Source of the DNA: Mucilaginibacter aquaedulcis
GTDB lineage: Bacteria; Bacteroidota; Bacteroidia; Sphingobacteriales; Sphingobacteriaceae
Assembly (NCBI RefSeq): GCF_030409325.1
Contig: NZ_JAUFPR010000002.1
Span: 806,001 to 870,000 of the forward strand
Direction: 5' to 3'
Length of the DNA: 64,000 bases
Both the position numbers and the translations under genes were made by a program. Under the pieces are notes generated by a model. The model had not been told where the DNA came from. It saw nothing but the letters and a program-made list of their open reading frames with translations, and did not search any database. Positions within the stretch are counted from its first letter, which is position 1; every line of letters starts with the position of its first letter. This document shows positions 6,912 to 15,903 of the stretch, piece by piece.

Positions 6912-8114
6912 ATGAAGAAAAAAGTTGTATTAGCATATAGCGGGGGTTTAGATACCTCATTCTGCTGTATTTATTTAACACAGGATTTAGGTTACGAAGT
7001 TCACTCCGTTATTGTAAACACAGGCGGTTTTAGCGACGAAGAGTTAAAAGGCGTTGAAGAACGTGCCTACAAAATGGGTGTAACATCACACCATGTGGTT
7101 GATGAAACCAAAAACTTTTATAACACCTGTGTTCGCTTTTTAATTTATGGTAATGTTTTAAAAAACAACACCTATCCCCTTTCGGTAAGTGCCGAACGTG
7201 TAAGCCAGGCTACTGCTATTGCAAACTATGCTAAAGAAATAGGTGCCGAATTTGTGGCCCATGGTAGCACCGGTGCCGGTAATGACCAGGTGCGTTTTGA
7301 TATGATCTTTAATATTCTGGTACCTGAGGTACAGATCATCACTCCTATTCGTGATCTTAAACTTAGCCGCGAAGAGGAAATTGAATACCTGAAAAAACAT
7401 GGTGTTGATATGAACTTTGAAAAAGCGAAGTATTCAATCAATAAAGGTATTTGGGGTACTTCTGTAGGTGGTAAGGAAACACTTACCTCAAACTTAGGTT
7501 TACCCGAAGAAGCCTGGCCAACCCAGGTTACCGAATCTGGAGTAAAAAATCTTGAACTTGTTTTTGAAAAAGGTGAATTGGTAGGAATAGATAACGAAAG
7601 ATACGATCATCCAACCAAGGCGATACAGGCTTTACAAGCTATTGCTCAACCTTATGGTATTGGCCGTGATATTCACGTTGGCGATACTATTATAGGGATT
7701 AAAGGCCGTGTAGGTTTTGAAGCCGCGGCACCAATGGTGATCATCAAAGCCCACCATACTTTAGAGAAACACGTATTAACTAAATGGCAGCTTTCATGGA
7801 AAGATCAGTTATCTGCCTTTTACGGTAACTGGTTGCATGAAGGTCAGTTCCATGATCCTATTATGCGTAATATTGAGGCATTCTTAACCGATACTCAACT
7901 AAACGTTAGCGGCAAGGTATTTGTACAATTGCATCCGTACCGTTTCCAAGTAGTAGGTATCGAGTCTGATCATGACCTGATGTCGAACAAATTTGGAAGC
8001 TATGGTGAAATGAATAATGCATGGAGCGGTGAAGACGTAAAAGGTTTCTCAAAAATATTTGGCAACCAGGTAATGATCTATCACAAGGTTAACAACCAAT
8101 CTCAAAATGATTAA
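6912..8114 (+). CDS. argG: Argininosuccinate synthase
   Basis: This 400-residue enzyme condenses citrulline and aspartate using ATP, the seventh step of arginine synthesis. The PP-loop pyrophosphatase motif AYSGGLDTS lies at residues 9-17, and the conserved block GSTGAGNDQVRFD near residue 118 follows the family pattern. Length is normal for the family. Its stop overlaps the start of the cupin gene by 8 bases, implying coupled translation. The order GNAT-argG-cupin-argC-argD-argF' resembles arginine clusters of other Bacteroidota. Confidence 0.95.
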   Translation: MKKKVVLAYSGGLDTSFCCIYLTQDLGYEVHSVIVNTGGFSDEELKGVEERAYKMGVTSHHVVDETKNFYNTCVRFLIYGNVLKNNTYPLSVSAERVSQATAIANYAKEIGAEFVAHGSTGAGNDQVRFDMIFNILVPEVQIITPIRDLKLSREEEIEYLKKHGVDMNFEKAKYSINKGIWGTSVGGKETLTSNLGLPEEAWPTQVTESGVKNLELVFEKGELVGIDNERYDHPTKAIQALQAIAQPYGIGRDIHVGDTIIGIKGRVGFEAAAPMVIIKAHHTLEKHVLTKWQLSWKDQLSAFYGNWLHEGQFHDPIMRNIEAFLTDTQLNVSGKVFVQLHPYRFQVVGIESDHDLMSNKFGSYGEMNNAWSGEDVKGFSKIFGNQVMIYHKVNNQSQND

Positions 8115-8460
8115 TAAAGTTTTTTCAAAAGGTGAATGTATAAAGCACTACAACTGGGGCGATGATTGCCACGGCTGGACCTTTATTGATACTGAAGCAT
8201 TATCCGTAAAGCAGGAGTTAATGCCACCGGATACTGCCGAGCAGTTACATTACCACGAAAAAGCTACACAGCTATTTTTCATTTTAAAAGGCAGGGCTAC
8301 TTTCTCTATTGACGGTAAGGTTACTGAGCTTAAACCGGAACAGGGAATTGAAATTCTGCCGGGCCAAAAACATTTTATCAGCAATAACGACCGGAGCGAT
8401 CTGGAGTTTATTTTATATTCATATCCATCAACCAACAATGACAGGATCAACATCAAATAA
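8107..8460 (+). CDS. Small cupin-domain protein inside the arginine operon
   Basis: This 117-residue single-domain cupin has metal-ligand motif 1 as HYHEKATQLFFILKG (residues about 47-61; HxH and downstream E/Q) and motif 2 around PGQKHFI with a His. Small cupins may be enzymes, isomerases or ligand sensors. It overlaps argG by 8 bases and argC by 23 bases, so it is made with both. A role tied to arginine metabolism is suggested by this packing only. Confidence 0.8.
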   Translation: MINKVFSKGECIKHYNWGDDCHGWTFIDTEALSVKQELMPPDTAEQLHYHEKATQLFFILKGRATFSIDGKVTELKPEQGIEILPGQKHFISNNDRSDLEFILYSYPSTNNDRINIK

Positions 8461-9436
8461 AGTACGTGCCGGTATAATTGGCGGCGCTGGCTATACAGGC
8501 GGTGAAATGCTGCGTATTCTGATCAATCATCCCAATGTGGAAATTGTTTTTGTACACAGCAATAGCAATACAGGTAATCATGTTTATGAGGTACATACCG
8601 ATTTGTTCGGCGATACCAATCTTCGATTTTCGGGAGAGTTATCTTTTGCTATTGATGTACTTTTCTTGTGTGTTGGTCATGGTGATGCTAAAAAGTTTTT
8701 GGAAGCTAACGACATCCCCGACAGTATTAAGATCATTGATCTGAGCCAGGATTTCCGTTTAGGGCAAAATTCAAAGATCAAAAATAAAAACTTTGTTTAC
8801 GGCTTGCCTGAGTTGAACAAAGAAGCTATTAAAATAGCTCAAAACATTGCCAACCCTGGTTGTTTTGCTACCTGTTTACAGCTTGGCCTTTTACCGCTTG
8901 CCTCTAAAGGTTTGCTAAAAAATGAAGTTCATGTAGCGGCTACTACCGGTTCAACCGGTGCGGGTCAGAGTTTGGCGCCTACATCTCATTTCACATGGAG
9001 AAATGATAACTTATCTGTATATAAAGCATTTAACCATCAACACTTAAACGAAATCGGTCAGTCATTAGGTCAATTGCAAACCGGTTTTAACCAGGCTATC
9101 AACTTTATACCCTACCGTGGCGATTTTACCCGAGGTATTATCGCCTCCATATATACAGATAGTGATTTAAGCGAAGAAGCTGCGTTAAAGCTGTACCATG
9201 AATACTACGAGAATGATCCGTTTACCCATGTAACCAGCCGTAACATTGATCTGAAACAAATAGTAAATACAAATAAGTGTTTTCTTCAAGTAAGGAAGCA
9301 CGATGGCAAGCTTTTAATAATAAGCATATTAGATAATTTACTTAAAGGTGCATCAGGCCAGGCTGTTCAAAATATGAACCTGCTGTTTGGCCTGGATGAA
9401 CGAGCCGGGCTGCGTTTAAAGGCTGCTGCTTTCTAA
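8438..9436 (+). CDS. argC: N-acetyl-gamma-glutamyl-phosphate reductase
   Basis: ArgC reduces acylglutamyl-phosphate to the semialdehyde with NADPH. The N-terminal Rossmann motif GIIGGAGYTGGEML and the catalytic-Cys segment ANPGCFATC (near residue 145) are both present. I chose ATG 8438 because the motif then starts at residue 12, as in homologues; the frame is open 43 codons further upstream over the cupin gene, with no homology. The 332-residue length is normal. It overlaps the cupin gene by 23 bases. Confidence 0.93.
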   Translation: MTGSTSNKVRAGIIGGAGYTGGEMLRILINHPNVEIVFVHSNSNTGNHVYEVHTDLFGDTNLRFSGELSFAIDVLFLCVGHGDAKKFLEANDIPDSIKIIDLSQDFRLGQNSKIKNKNFVYGLPELNKEAIKIAQNIANPGCFATCLQLGLLPLASKGLLKNEVHVAATTGSTGAGQSLAPTSHFTWRNDNLSVYKAFNHQHLNEIGQSLGQLQTGFNQAINFIPYRGDFTRGIIASIYTDSDLSEEAALKLYHEYYENDPFTHVTSRNIDLKQIVNTNKCFLQVRKHDGKLLIISILDNLLKGASGQAVQNMNLLFGLDERAGLRLKAAAF

Positions 9437-9499
9437 GCTTTACCTCCTTTAAGGTGAGTAATATTTAATTGTCTAATTTTAAAGATTTTACACTACAAA

Positions 9500-10627
9500 A
9501 TGAATTTATTCGACGTATATCCAGTTAACCCCATTAATATAGTTAGAGGCCAGGGAAGCCTGGTTTTTGACAATCATGATACAGAATACTTGGATATGTA
9601 TGGCGGTCACGCCGTTATATCTATTGGGCATACCCATCCGCATTACGTAAAGCGCCTTGAAAACCAATTGCACCAGTTAGGCTTTTATTCTAACTCTATC
9701 GAGATACCTATTCAAAAAGAGTTGGCCCAAAAATTAGGTAAAGTTTCAGGTAAGGAAGATTATCAGTTATTTTTATGTAATTCCGGTGCCGAAGCAAACG
9801 AGAATGCCTTAAAACTGGCCTCGTTTTATAATGGTAAGAAAAAAGTAATTGCATTTACCAAAGCATTCCATGGCCGTACCTCTTTAGCAGTTGCAGTGAC
9901 TGATAACCCAAAGATTGTTGCTCCTGTTAATGAAACCGATAATGTGATATTTTTACCATGGGCAGATGAAACAGCGCTGGAGCAGGCATTTGCTAACAAT
10001 GAAATATCATCAGTAATTATTGAAGGCATACAGGGCGTTGGTGGCATACAGGTTGCACCTTCAAGTTTCCTGCAAAAAATACGCTCTCTTTGTGATCAAT
10101 ACAATGCCGTTTTCATAGCCGATTCAGTACAATGTGGTTACGGACGTACCGGTAAATTTTTCTCACAGGATTTTGCAGATGTTAATGCTGATATTTACAG
10201 CATGGCTAAAGGAATGGGTAATGGTTTTCCGGTTGGCGGCATCATCATTTCGCCTAAAATACAGCCTGCCTATGGTATGCTGGGTACCACTTTTGGTGGC
10301 AATCATTTGGCTTGCGCTGCCGGCTTAGCTGTTTTAGAGGTCATGGAGCAGGATAACCTGATGCAAAATGCAGCCACCATTGGCGAGTACCTTATTAAAG
10401 AGCTTAAAAAACTGGAACAGGTTAAAGAAGTGCGCGGAAGAGGCTTAATGATCGGTATTGAATTGCCGGAAGAACTTTCAAACGTACGCAAGGAGCTTTT
10501 ATTCAAGCATCATATTTTCACAGGTGAAGCCAAACCAAACGTAGTAAGGTTGTTGCCTGCATTGAGTTTAACAAAAGCCCATGCCGACAGATTTTTAGAA
10601 GCTTTTGTAAATGTTTTAAACCAATAA
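9500..10627 (+). CDS. argD: Acetylornithine (acylornithine) aminotransferase
   Basis: This class-III PLP aminotransferase converts acylglutamate semialdehyde to acylornithine using glutamate. It shows the NSGAEANENALKLA cofactor-phosphate segment near residue 94 and the Schiff-base lysine in MAKGMGNGFP (Lys237). Length (375) is typical. It lies between argC (63-base gap) and argF' (23-base gap). It may act on succinylated rather than acetylated intermediates, given the neighbouring transcarbamylase. Confidence 0.93.
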   Translation: MNLFDVYPVNPINIVRGQGSLVFDNHDTEYLDMYGGHAVISIGHTHPHYVKRLENQLHQLGFYSNSIEIPIQKELAQKLGKVSGKEDYQLFLCNSGAEANENALKLASFYNGKKKVIAFTKAFHGRTSLAVAVTDNPKIVAPVNETDNVIFLPWADETALEQAFANNEISSVIIEGIQGVGGIQVAPSSFLQKIRSLCDQYNAVFIADSVQCGYGRTGKFFSQDFADVNADIYSMAKGMGNGFPVGGIIISPKIQPAYGMLGTTFGGNHLACAAGLAVLEVMEQDNLMQNAATIGEYLIKELKKLEQVKEVRGRGLMIGIELPEELSNVRKELLFKHHIFTGEAKPNVVRLLPALSLTKAHADRFLEAFVNVLNQ

Positions 10628-10650
10628 TTCGCTATAAATACCGGGCCACA

Positions 10651-11598
10651 ATGAAACTATTCTCTTCCGTAAATGATGTTACTGATATTAACGCTCTTGT
10701 AAAAGAAGCGTTGCAGCATAAAAAAGACCCATATGCTAACCAGCACTTGGGTAAAAATAAAACCCTGGCTTTAATATTTTTAAATCCAAGTTTGCGTACC
10801 CGTATGAGTACGCAAAAAGCAGCAATTAATTTAGGCATGAATGTAATGGTGCTTAATATTGATAAAGAAGGATGGGCATTAGAGCTGCGAGATGGTGTAA
10901 TTATGGACGGAAGCACTGTTGAGCACATTCGTGAAGCTGCGGGGGTTATGGGGCAGTATGCTGATATTATAGGCGTACGTTCATTCCCTGGTTTAAGGAA
11001 CCGTGAAGAAGATTATAGCGAGATGATATTCAACAAGTTTGTTGAGTTTTGTAAAGTACCAGTAGTTAGCCTGGAATCTGCTACCCGTCACCCACTGCAA
11101 AGCCTGGCCGATCTGATAACTATTGAAGAATTAAAAACTTCGGCTCGCCCAAAAGTAGTGTTAACCTGGGCTCCGCACATTAAACCTTTGCCACAGGCCG
11201 TACCCAACTCTTTTGCTGAATGGATGTGTAAGGCCGATGTTGACTTTACTATTGTTCAGCCAAAGGGCTATGAGCTTTGCGCCGATTTTACACAGGGTGC
11301 CAAAATCAGCTATGATCAGGATGAAGCTTTAGCTGGTGCTGATTTCATTTACGTAAAAAACTGGTCGGCTTATGAGCCTTATGGCAATATCCTGGGTAAA
11401 AACGAAGAATGGATGTTGACCAATGAAAAATTGAAAGCAACCAATAATGCCAAGGTGATGCATTGCTTGCCTGTACGTCGTAACCTGGAACTTTCTGATG
11501 AGATATTGGACGGACCTAACTCTATCGTGATACATGAAGCGGGTAACCGTGTTTGGGCAGCTCAAGCTGTATTAAAACAGATGCTGGAGAGTTTATAA
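10651..11598 (+). CDS. argF': N-acetyl/N-succinylornithine carbamoyltransferase
   Basis: The 315-residue enzyme carries the carbamoyl-phosphate motif NPSLRTR (residues 45-51; SLRTR rather than the STRTR of ordinary ornithine transcarbamylases), ATRHPLQS, and the C-terminal HCLPVRRN. These mark the acyl-ornithine subfamily known from Bacteroides fragilis and Xanthomonas. The residue that sets acyl preference precedes the EH after MDG: Pro90 in the B. fragilis succinyl enzyme and Glu92 in the Xanthomonas acetyl enzyme. Here it is Val90 (MDGSTVEH). Absence of Glu argues for the succinyl route, by inference. Confidence 0.92.
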   Translation: MKLFSSVNDVTDINALVKEALQHKKDPYANQHLGKNKTLALIFLNPSLRTRMSTQKAAINLGMNVMVLNIDKEGWALELRDGVIMDGSTVEHIREAAGVMGQYADIIGVRSFPGLRNREEDYSEMIFNKFVEFCKVPVVSLESATRHPLQSLADLITIEELKTSARPKVVLTWAPHIKPLPQAVPNSFAEWMCKADVDFTIVQPKGYELCADFTQGAKISYDQDEALAGADFIYVKNWSAYEPYGNILGKNEEWMLTNEKLKATNNAKVMHCLPVRRNLELSDEILDGPNSIVIHEAGNRVWAAQAVLKQMLESL

Positions 11599-11643
11599 GA
11601 TATATTTTTCGTATTCACTTCTTGTGGTTTTGAATAGTTATAT

Positions 11644-12261
11644 ATGTATATACCATCATTCAATAAATTCGACAATGAGCAGGAAGCGATCAGCTTTATG
11701 CAGCGGTATAGCTTTGCAACTATAATTACATCAGTTGATGATGTACCTTATGCTACCCATCTCCCCTTTTTAGTGCAACAGCGCGATGATAAGATCATCT
11801 TATCATCGCACTTTGCTAAAGCCAATCCACAGGCCGTACAAATATTAGACAAACGCGTGTTAGTTATATTTACGGAACCGCACGCCTACATCTCCCCTTC
11901 CAATTACGAAAAGAAAACTAATGTACCTACCTGGAATTACCTGGCAGTTCATGCCTATGGTAAAGCCGAATTACTTGAAGATGTTGAGCAGAAGGCAAAC
12001 CTCTTAGCGCATACCATTAATACTTATGAGCCTGCTTATATTCACCAGTATGAAAAGTTACCAGAAGAATACAAGCATAAAATGATGAAGGGCATAGTGG
12101 CCTTTGAAATCACCGTAAATGATCTGCAAGCTAAAAAGAAACTAAGCCAAAATCGTTCTGAACTGGAAAGAGAAAATATTATAAATACCTTAAGTAAAAG
12201 CACCGATACTACTGAAAAGGAAATAGCTGAATATATGAAAGCTATGAAGCCTACTTTATAG
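11644..12261 (+). CDS. PaiB family FMN-binding protein
   Basis: The 205-residue product matches the PaiB-type split-barrel FMN-binding family: N-terminal MYIPSFNKF, the ATHLPF segment, SSHFAKANPQ, and VPTWNYLAVHAYG. PaiB of Bacillus was described as a negative regulator of sporulation and protease genes, but the biochemical role is unclear; flavin binding is the safer statement. It follows argF' by 45 bases and may be the last gene of the operon. Its 3' end overlaps the convergent antiporter gene by 11 bases. Confidence 0.82.
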   Translation: MYIPSFNKFDNEQEAISFMQRYSFATIITSVDDVPYATHLPFLVQQRDDKIILSSHFAKANPQAVQILDKRVLVIFTEPHAYISPSNYEKKTNVPTWNYLAVHAYGKAELLEDVEQKANLLAHTINTYEPAYIHQYEKLPEEYKHKMMKGIVAFEITVNDLQAKKKLSQNRSELERENIINTLSKSTDTTEKEIAEYMKAMKPTL

Positions 12262-13495
12262 ATTTGGCTGAGCGATTGATCATACTATTAAGTGTCAGCC
12301 CCTGCACTATTACAGAAAATATCACAATAAAATAGCTCCCGGAAAGTATTAAGTGCCTGTATGGAGTATCAGGTAGCGATAATGCAAGGGCTATTGAAAT
12401 ACCACCCCGAAGTCCGGCCCAGGTCATCACATTGATATTGCTATAGTTTACGTTTAAAGAACGGCGTAAAAAGGTAAGTGGCAGCATAATGCTCAGCCAG
12501 CGGGCAATCAATATCATTACAATTGATATGCTACCTGTTACCCAATAACTATTCACAAAAGGCAGATTAATCAATTGTAGGCCAATCATCACAAATAAAA
12601 TGGTATTCAGCATATCGTCAACCAACTGCCAGAATTTTTCGAGCGCCTCGTGCGATCTCTCTTTGTTATCAATGTTAATGGAGTTGCTGCCGGCAAATAA
12701 ACCTGCCGTTACAACAGCAAGTGGTATTGAGAAATGAAGCATAGTGGCCAGCACAGATAGTCCCATTACCAGTGCTAATGATATCAAAACAATTGTTTGA
12801 AAATCGGTTACCGATTTCATTAAACGCTGTGCTAAATAACCTAAAAAAGCCCCTGCTACCATACCACCAATCACCTCCCTGATAATGAGTATAATTACTT
12901 TTGACAGCTCGATGTTTTCTTCTCCTACTCTGGTTATTTCAAGAATAATGACAAACAGAATCAAGCCTACCCCATCATTAAATAATGATTCGCCGGAAAT
13001 AATAGTTTCAAGGTGAGACGGTAATTTGGAGTTTTTTACAATGGCTGATACAGCGACAGGATCCGTAGGCGATACCAACGCTCCAAAAAGCAGGCAATAA
13101 ATCAACGGCATGTGTATATGAAAAAACGGAGCCAGATAAAAGAGCAGCAATCCAAAAATGGCCGTTGAAAGTATAACCCCGAATGTGCTCAATATAAATA
13201 CCGGCCGCATGGCTTTTTTTAATTTTCTGCTATCTAAATTAAATGAACTTGAAAACAGCAAAAAACCCAGCATTATATTGAGCAAGGCCTTTGAAAAATT
13301 GATATTTTTCGCAAGTGAAGTAAGATATTTAGCAGATGCCGGGTTAAGCTGGTTAATGATCAATATGATCACCGATGAAATAGTGGCAAGCAATACAATC
13401 CCAATAGTACCTGGAAGCTTTGTAAAACGCGCGTTGATAAATGAAAAAACAGCACTAACAATAACCAATAAAGCAATGATAACAAACAGATCCAT
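12251..13495 (-). CDS. CPA1 family Na+/H+ (cation:proton) antiporter
   Basis: The 414-residue inner-membrane protein has about 12 hydrophobic segments. The CPA1 signature GALVSPTDPVAV (near residue 138) and the acidic GESLFNDGVG (near 168) are present, the latter holding the ND/Asp pair that carries ions. Members exchange Na+ or K+ for H+ for pH and salt balance. There is no long C-terminal regulatory domain. With the convergent ndh gene it splits the arginine cluster. Confidence 0.9.
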   Translation of the reverse strand: MDLFVIIALLVIVSAVFSFINARFTKLPGTIGIVLLATISSVIILIINQLNPASAKYLTSLAKNINFSKALLNIMLGFLLFSSSFNLDSRKLKKAMRPVFILSTFGVILSTAIFGLLLFYLAPFFHIHMPLIYCLLFGALVSPTDPVAVSAIVKNSKLPSHLETIISGESLFNDGVGLILFVIILEITRVGEENIELSKVIILIIREVIGGMVAGAFLGYLAQRLMKSVTDFQTIVLISLALVMGLSVLATMLHFSIPLAVVTAGLFAGSNSINIDNKERSHEALEKFWQLVDDMLNTILFVMIGLQLINLPFVNSYWVTGSISIVMILIARWLSIMLPLTFLRRSLNVNYSNINVMTWAGLRGGISIALALSLPDTPYRHLILSGSYFIVIFSVIVQGLTLNSMINRSAKSIK

Positions 13496-13555
13496 ATTTA
13501 TTTATCTCACTTAGTAAGAAAATAAATAGATCAATTGTTTGGTTAACCCTGCTTT

Positions 13556-14854
13556 TTACTTTGATTCCGGATCTGTCATCCGGGTTTCAATATTGAAATA
13601 ACGTATGATCAAACGGTTATCGCTGTTTTTGGTAAAGTAAGATATGGCCCAGCTAAAAAATATTGTCCCTTTATTGGTAAAACCGGCTAATGACATAATA
13701 TGTACAACGCCCCAAATAACCCAGGCTATAAAGCCCTGCATATGTATTTTACCAATATCAGCAACTGCCTTATTGCGCCCAATTGTAGCTAATGATCCCT
13801 TATCATTGTACTTGAACGGTGTCGTAGGTTCGCCGTTAATAATATGTACTATGTTTTTAGCCAGGTGCCGCCCTTGCTGTATGGCAGTTTGAGCAACTCC
13901 CGGATATCCATTAGGGGCATCGGCAGTTATAACAGCAGCTACATCACCTATGGCAAAAATATTGGGATAACCATTTACCCTATTAATTTCATCGGTTTGG
14001 ATACGATTGCCTTTAGTGATACTGGTTTGAGGCACTCCATCAGGTACTTCACCCTTTACGCCTGCTGCCCATAACACATTGCGGGTTAAAATAGTTGTAC
14101 CGTCATCAATTTTAAGTTCAACACCATTATAGCTTTGAACATGCACACTGTTGAATATAGTGACATCCATATCCAATAAAAATTTATTCGCCTTAGCGGA
14201 AGCCCCTGGTGAAAACGAAGCCAATAATTCGGCTTTTCCTTCAATAAGGTATACTTTCATGTTATGCTTGCGCAGGCCATGATAATCTTTCATTAATATC
14301 AGTTGCCTCATTTCGGCCAGTGCACCGGAAAGTTCTACGCCTGTTGGCCCGCCTCCTACCACAACAAAAGTCATTAGGGCTGCTTTCTCTTCCGGGTCTT
14401 TCGCTATCAATGACATTTCCAGGTTTTGAAGTATCAGACTTCGCAGGTTTAATGCTTCAGGGATATTTTTCATGGGCATGGCAAAATGCTCAATCTCTTT
14501 ATTTCCGAAAAAATTGGTGTTTGATCCGGTGGCAATAATTAGGTAATCAAAGTAAATAGTACCAATGTTGGTATCAATTGTATTGTTTTCAGGATTAATG
14601 CGCTCAACTTCTGCTAGTGCAAACCTGAAATTGTCTTGTTTGGTAAATATTCTCCGGATAGGAAAAGCTATAGAATCAGCAGCTATACTGCCCGCAGCCA
14701 CCTGGTAAAGTAATGGTTGAAAAGTATGATAGTTATGCTTATCAAGCAAGAGCACATCAACCGATGCGTTTTTAAGGTTTTTAGCCAATTCAAGCCCCCC
14801 AAATCCTCCCCCTACAATTACTATTCGTGGTTTTGCACTCTTTTTTTGATCCAT
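13556..14854 (-). CDS. ndh: Type II NADH dehydrogenase
   Basis: The 432-residue flavoprotein has an FAD motif VGGGFGGLELA (residues 14-24), a second Rossmann motif VVGGGPTGVELSGAL near 165 for NADH, and the AIGDVA segment near 300. The C-terminus has a hydrophobic stretch (about 365-400) suited to membrane attachment. NDH-2 passes electrons from NADH to menaquinone without pumping protons. It is transcribed away from argB across a 203-base gap, and toward nhaP with 60 bases between them on the same strand. Confidence 0.93.
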   Translation of the reverse strand: MDQKKSAKPRIVIVGGGFGGLELAKNLKNASVDVLLLDKHNYHTFQPLLYQVAAGSIAADSIAFPIRRIFTKQDNFRFALAEVERINPENNTIDTNIGTIYFDYLIIATGSNTNFFGNKEIEHFAMPMKNIPEALNLRSLILQNLEMSLIAKDPEEKAALMTFVVVGGGPTGVELSGALAEMRQLILMKDYHGLRKHNMKVYLIEGKAELLASFSPGASAKANKFLLDMDVTIFNSVHVQSYNGVELKIDDGTTILTRNVLWAAGVKGEVPDGVPQTSITKGNRIQTDEINRVNGYPNIFAIGDVAAVITADAPNGYPGVAQTAIQQGRHLAKNIVHIINGEPTTPFKYNDKGSLATIGRNKAVADIGKIHMQGFIAWVIWGVVHIMSLAGFTNKGTIFFSWAISYFTKNSDNRLIIRYFNIETRMTDPESK

Positions 14855-15057
14855 AGAGAAATTTTATAGCAAGTATAATGCCTTAAAGCCCTAATTGTAT
14901 TAATTATTTCATAATCAAATTGTAAAATTGGGTAGATAATTATTTTATCATTTTTTAACACATTTTAAACAAAATACACTATAATTTCATACTTTTAGCA
15001 CATTCTGTTTAATTTAATGAAAATTTTGCACCCTTAGGGGTTATATAATTGTTAAGA

Positions 15058-15903
15058 ATGACTAAAATCAATCAAGTTTCATCAATTTCTAACTCATTAC
15101 CTAAAAATAAGAGGCTATACGTAATAAAAATAGGTGGAAACGTTATTGATAACTCCGAAAACTTACATCATTTCCTGAAAGATTTTAAAGGATTGGATGG
15201 GCATAAAATATTGGTGCATGGCGGCGGCAAGGTTGCAACCCAAATAGCCGAGGAGCTTGGTATTGAAGCAAAGCTTATTGATGGCCGTCGTATCACGGAT
15301 ATTGAAACACTAAGAGTGGTTACTATGGTTTATGGAGGCCTCATAAATAAAAACATAGTGGCCCAATTACAACGCTTTGGCAATAATGCGATAGGCCTTA
15401 CCGGAGCCGATGGTAATTTAATAAAGGCCAAGAAACGTCCTGTAAAAACTATCGACTATGGTTTTGTAGGTGATCTTGATGAAAGTTCCATAAATGCAGC
15501 AAATATTAGCAGCTTAATAGAATCGGGCTTTACCCTTGTTTTTTGCGCCTTAACACACGATGGTGAAGGTCAGTTGCTTAATACCAATGCGGATACTATT
15601 GCCTCGGCACTGGCAGTATCACTATCATCATTATATGAAACTACCCTTATTTATTGTTTCGAGAAAAAAGGTGTATTAATAGATATTGATGATGAGGATT
15701 CATTGATCCGGGAAATTAATCCAGCGCATTATGAAGAATTAAAAACACAGAAAATTATACACAGCGGTATGCTGCCTAAGCTTGACAATGCCTTTACGGC
15801 TATTTCATGCGGGGTAAAAGCTGTTATTATTGGCAAGTCTGATGATTTAGGCCAGTTAAAAGAGAATAAACCATTTGGAACACGTTTAAGCAAGAGCGCA
15901 TGA
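15058..15903 (+). CDS. argB: Acetylglutamate (acylglutamate) kinase
   Basis: ArgB phosphorylates acylglutamate. The amino-acid-kinase fold is shown by YVIKIGGNVI near residue 22, the nucleotide loop KILVHGGGKVA, and GMLPKLDNA near the C-terminus. I chose ATG 15058; a TTG three codons upstream is also in frame. It lies in a second arginine transcription unit, separated from argGCDF' by two minus-strand genes. It overlaps proC by 4 bases (ATGA). A weak -7-like box (AAATTTTG) lies about 30 bases upstream. Confidence 0.92.
   Translation: MTKINQVSSISNSLPKNKRLYVIKIGGNVIDNSENLHHFLKDFKGLDGHKILVHGGGKVATQIAEELGIEAKLIDGRRITDIETLRVVTMVYGGLINKNIVAQLQRFGNNAIGLTGADGNLIKAKKRPVKTIDYGFVGDLDESSINAANISSLIESGFTLVFCALTHDGEGQLLNTNADTIASALAVSLSSLYETTLIYCFEKKGVLIDIDDEDSLIREINPAHYEELKTQKIIHSGMLPKLDNAFTAISCGVKAVIIGKSDDLGQLKENKPFGTRLSKSA

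Noticed and set aside
8309..8437. N-terminal extension of ArgC by 43 codons
   Set aside because: The extension overlaps the cupin gene and has no homology; the ATG at 8438 places the Rossmann motif at the usual position.
14855..15057. Possible riboswitch or leader before argB
   Set aside because: The 203-base divergent gap is AT-rich and shows no stable conserved fold or leader peptide like that before the argG operon.
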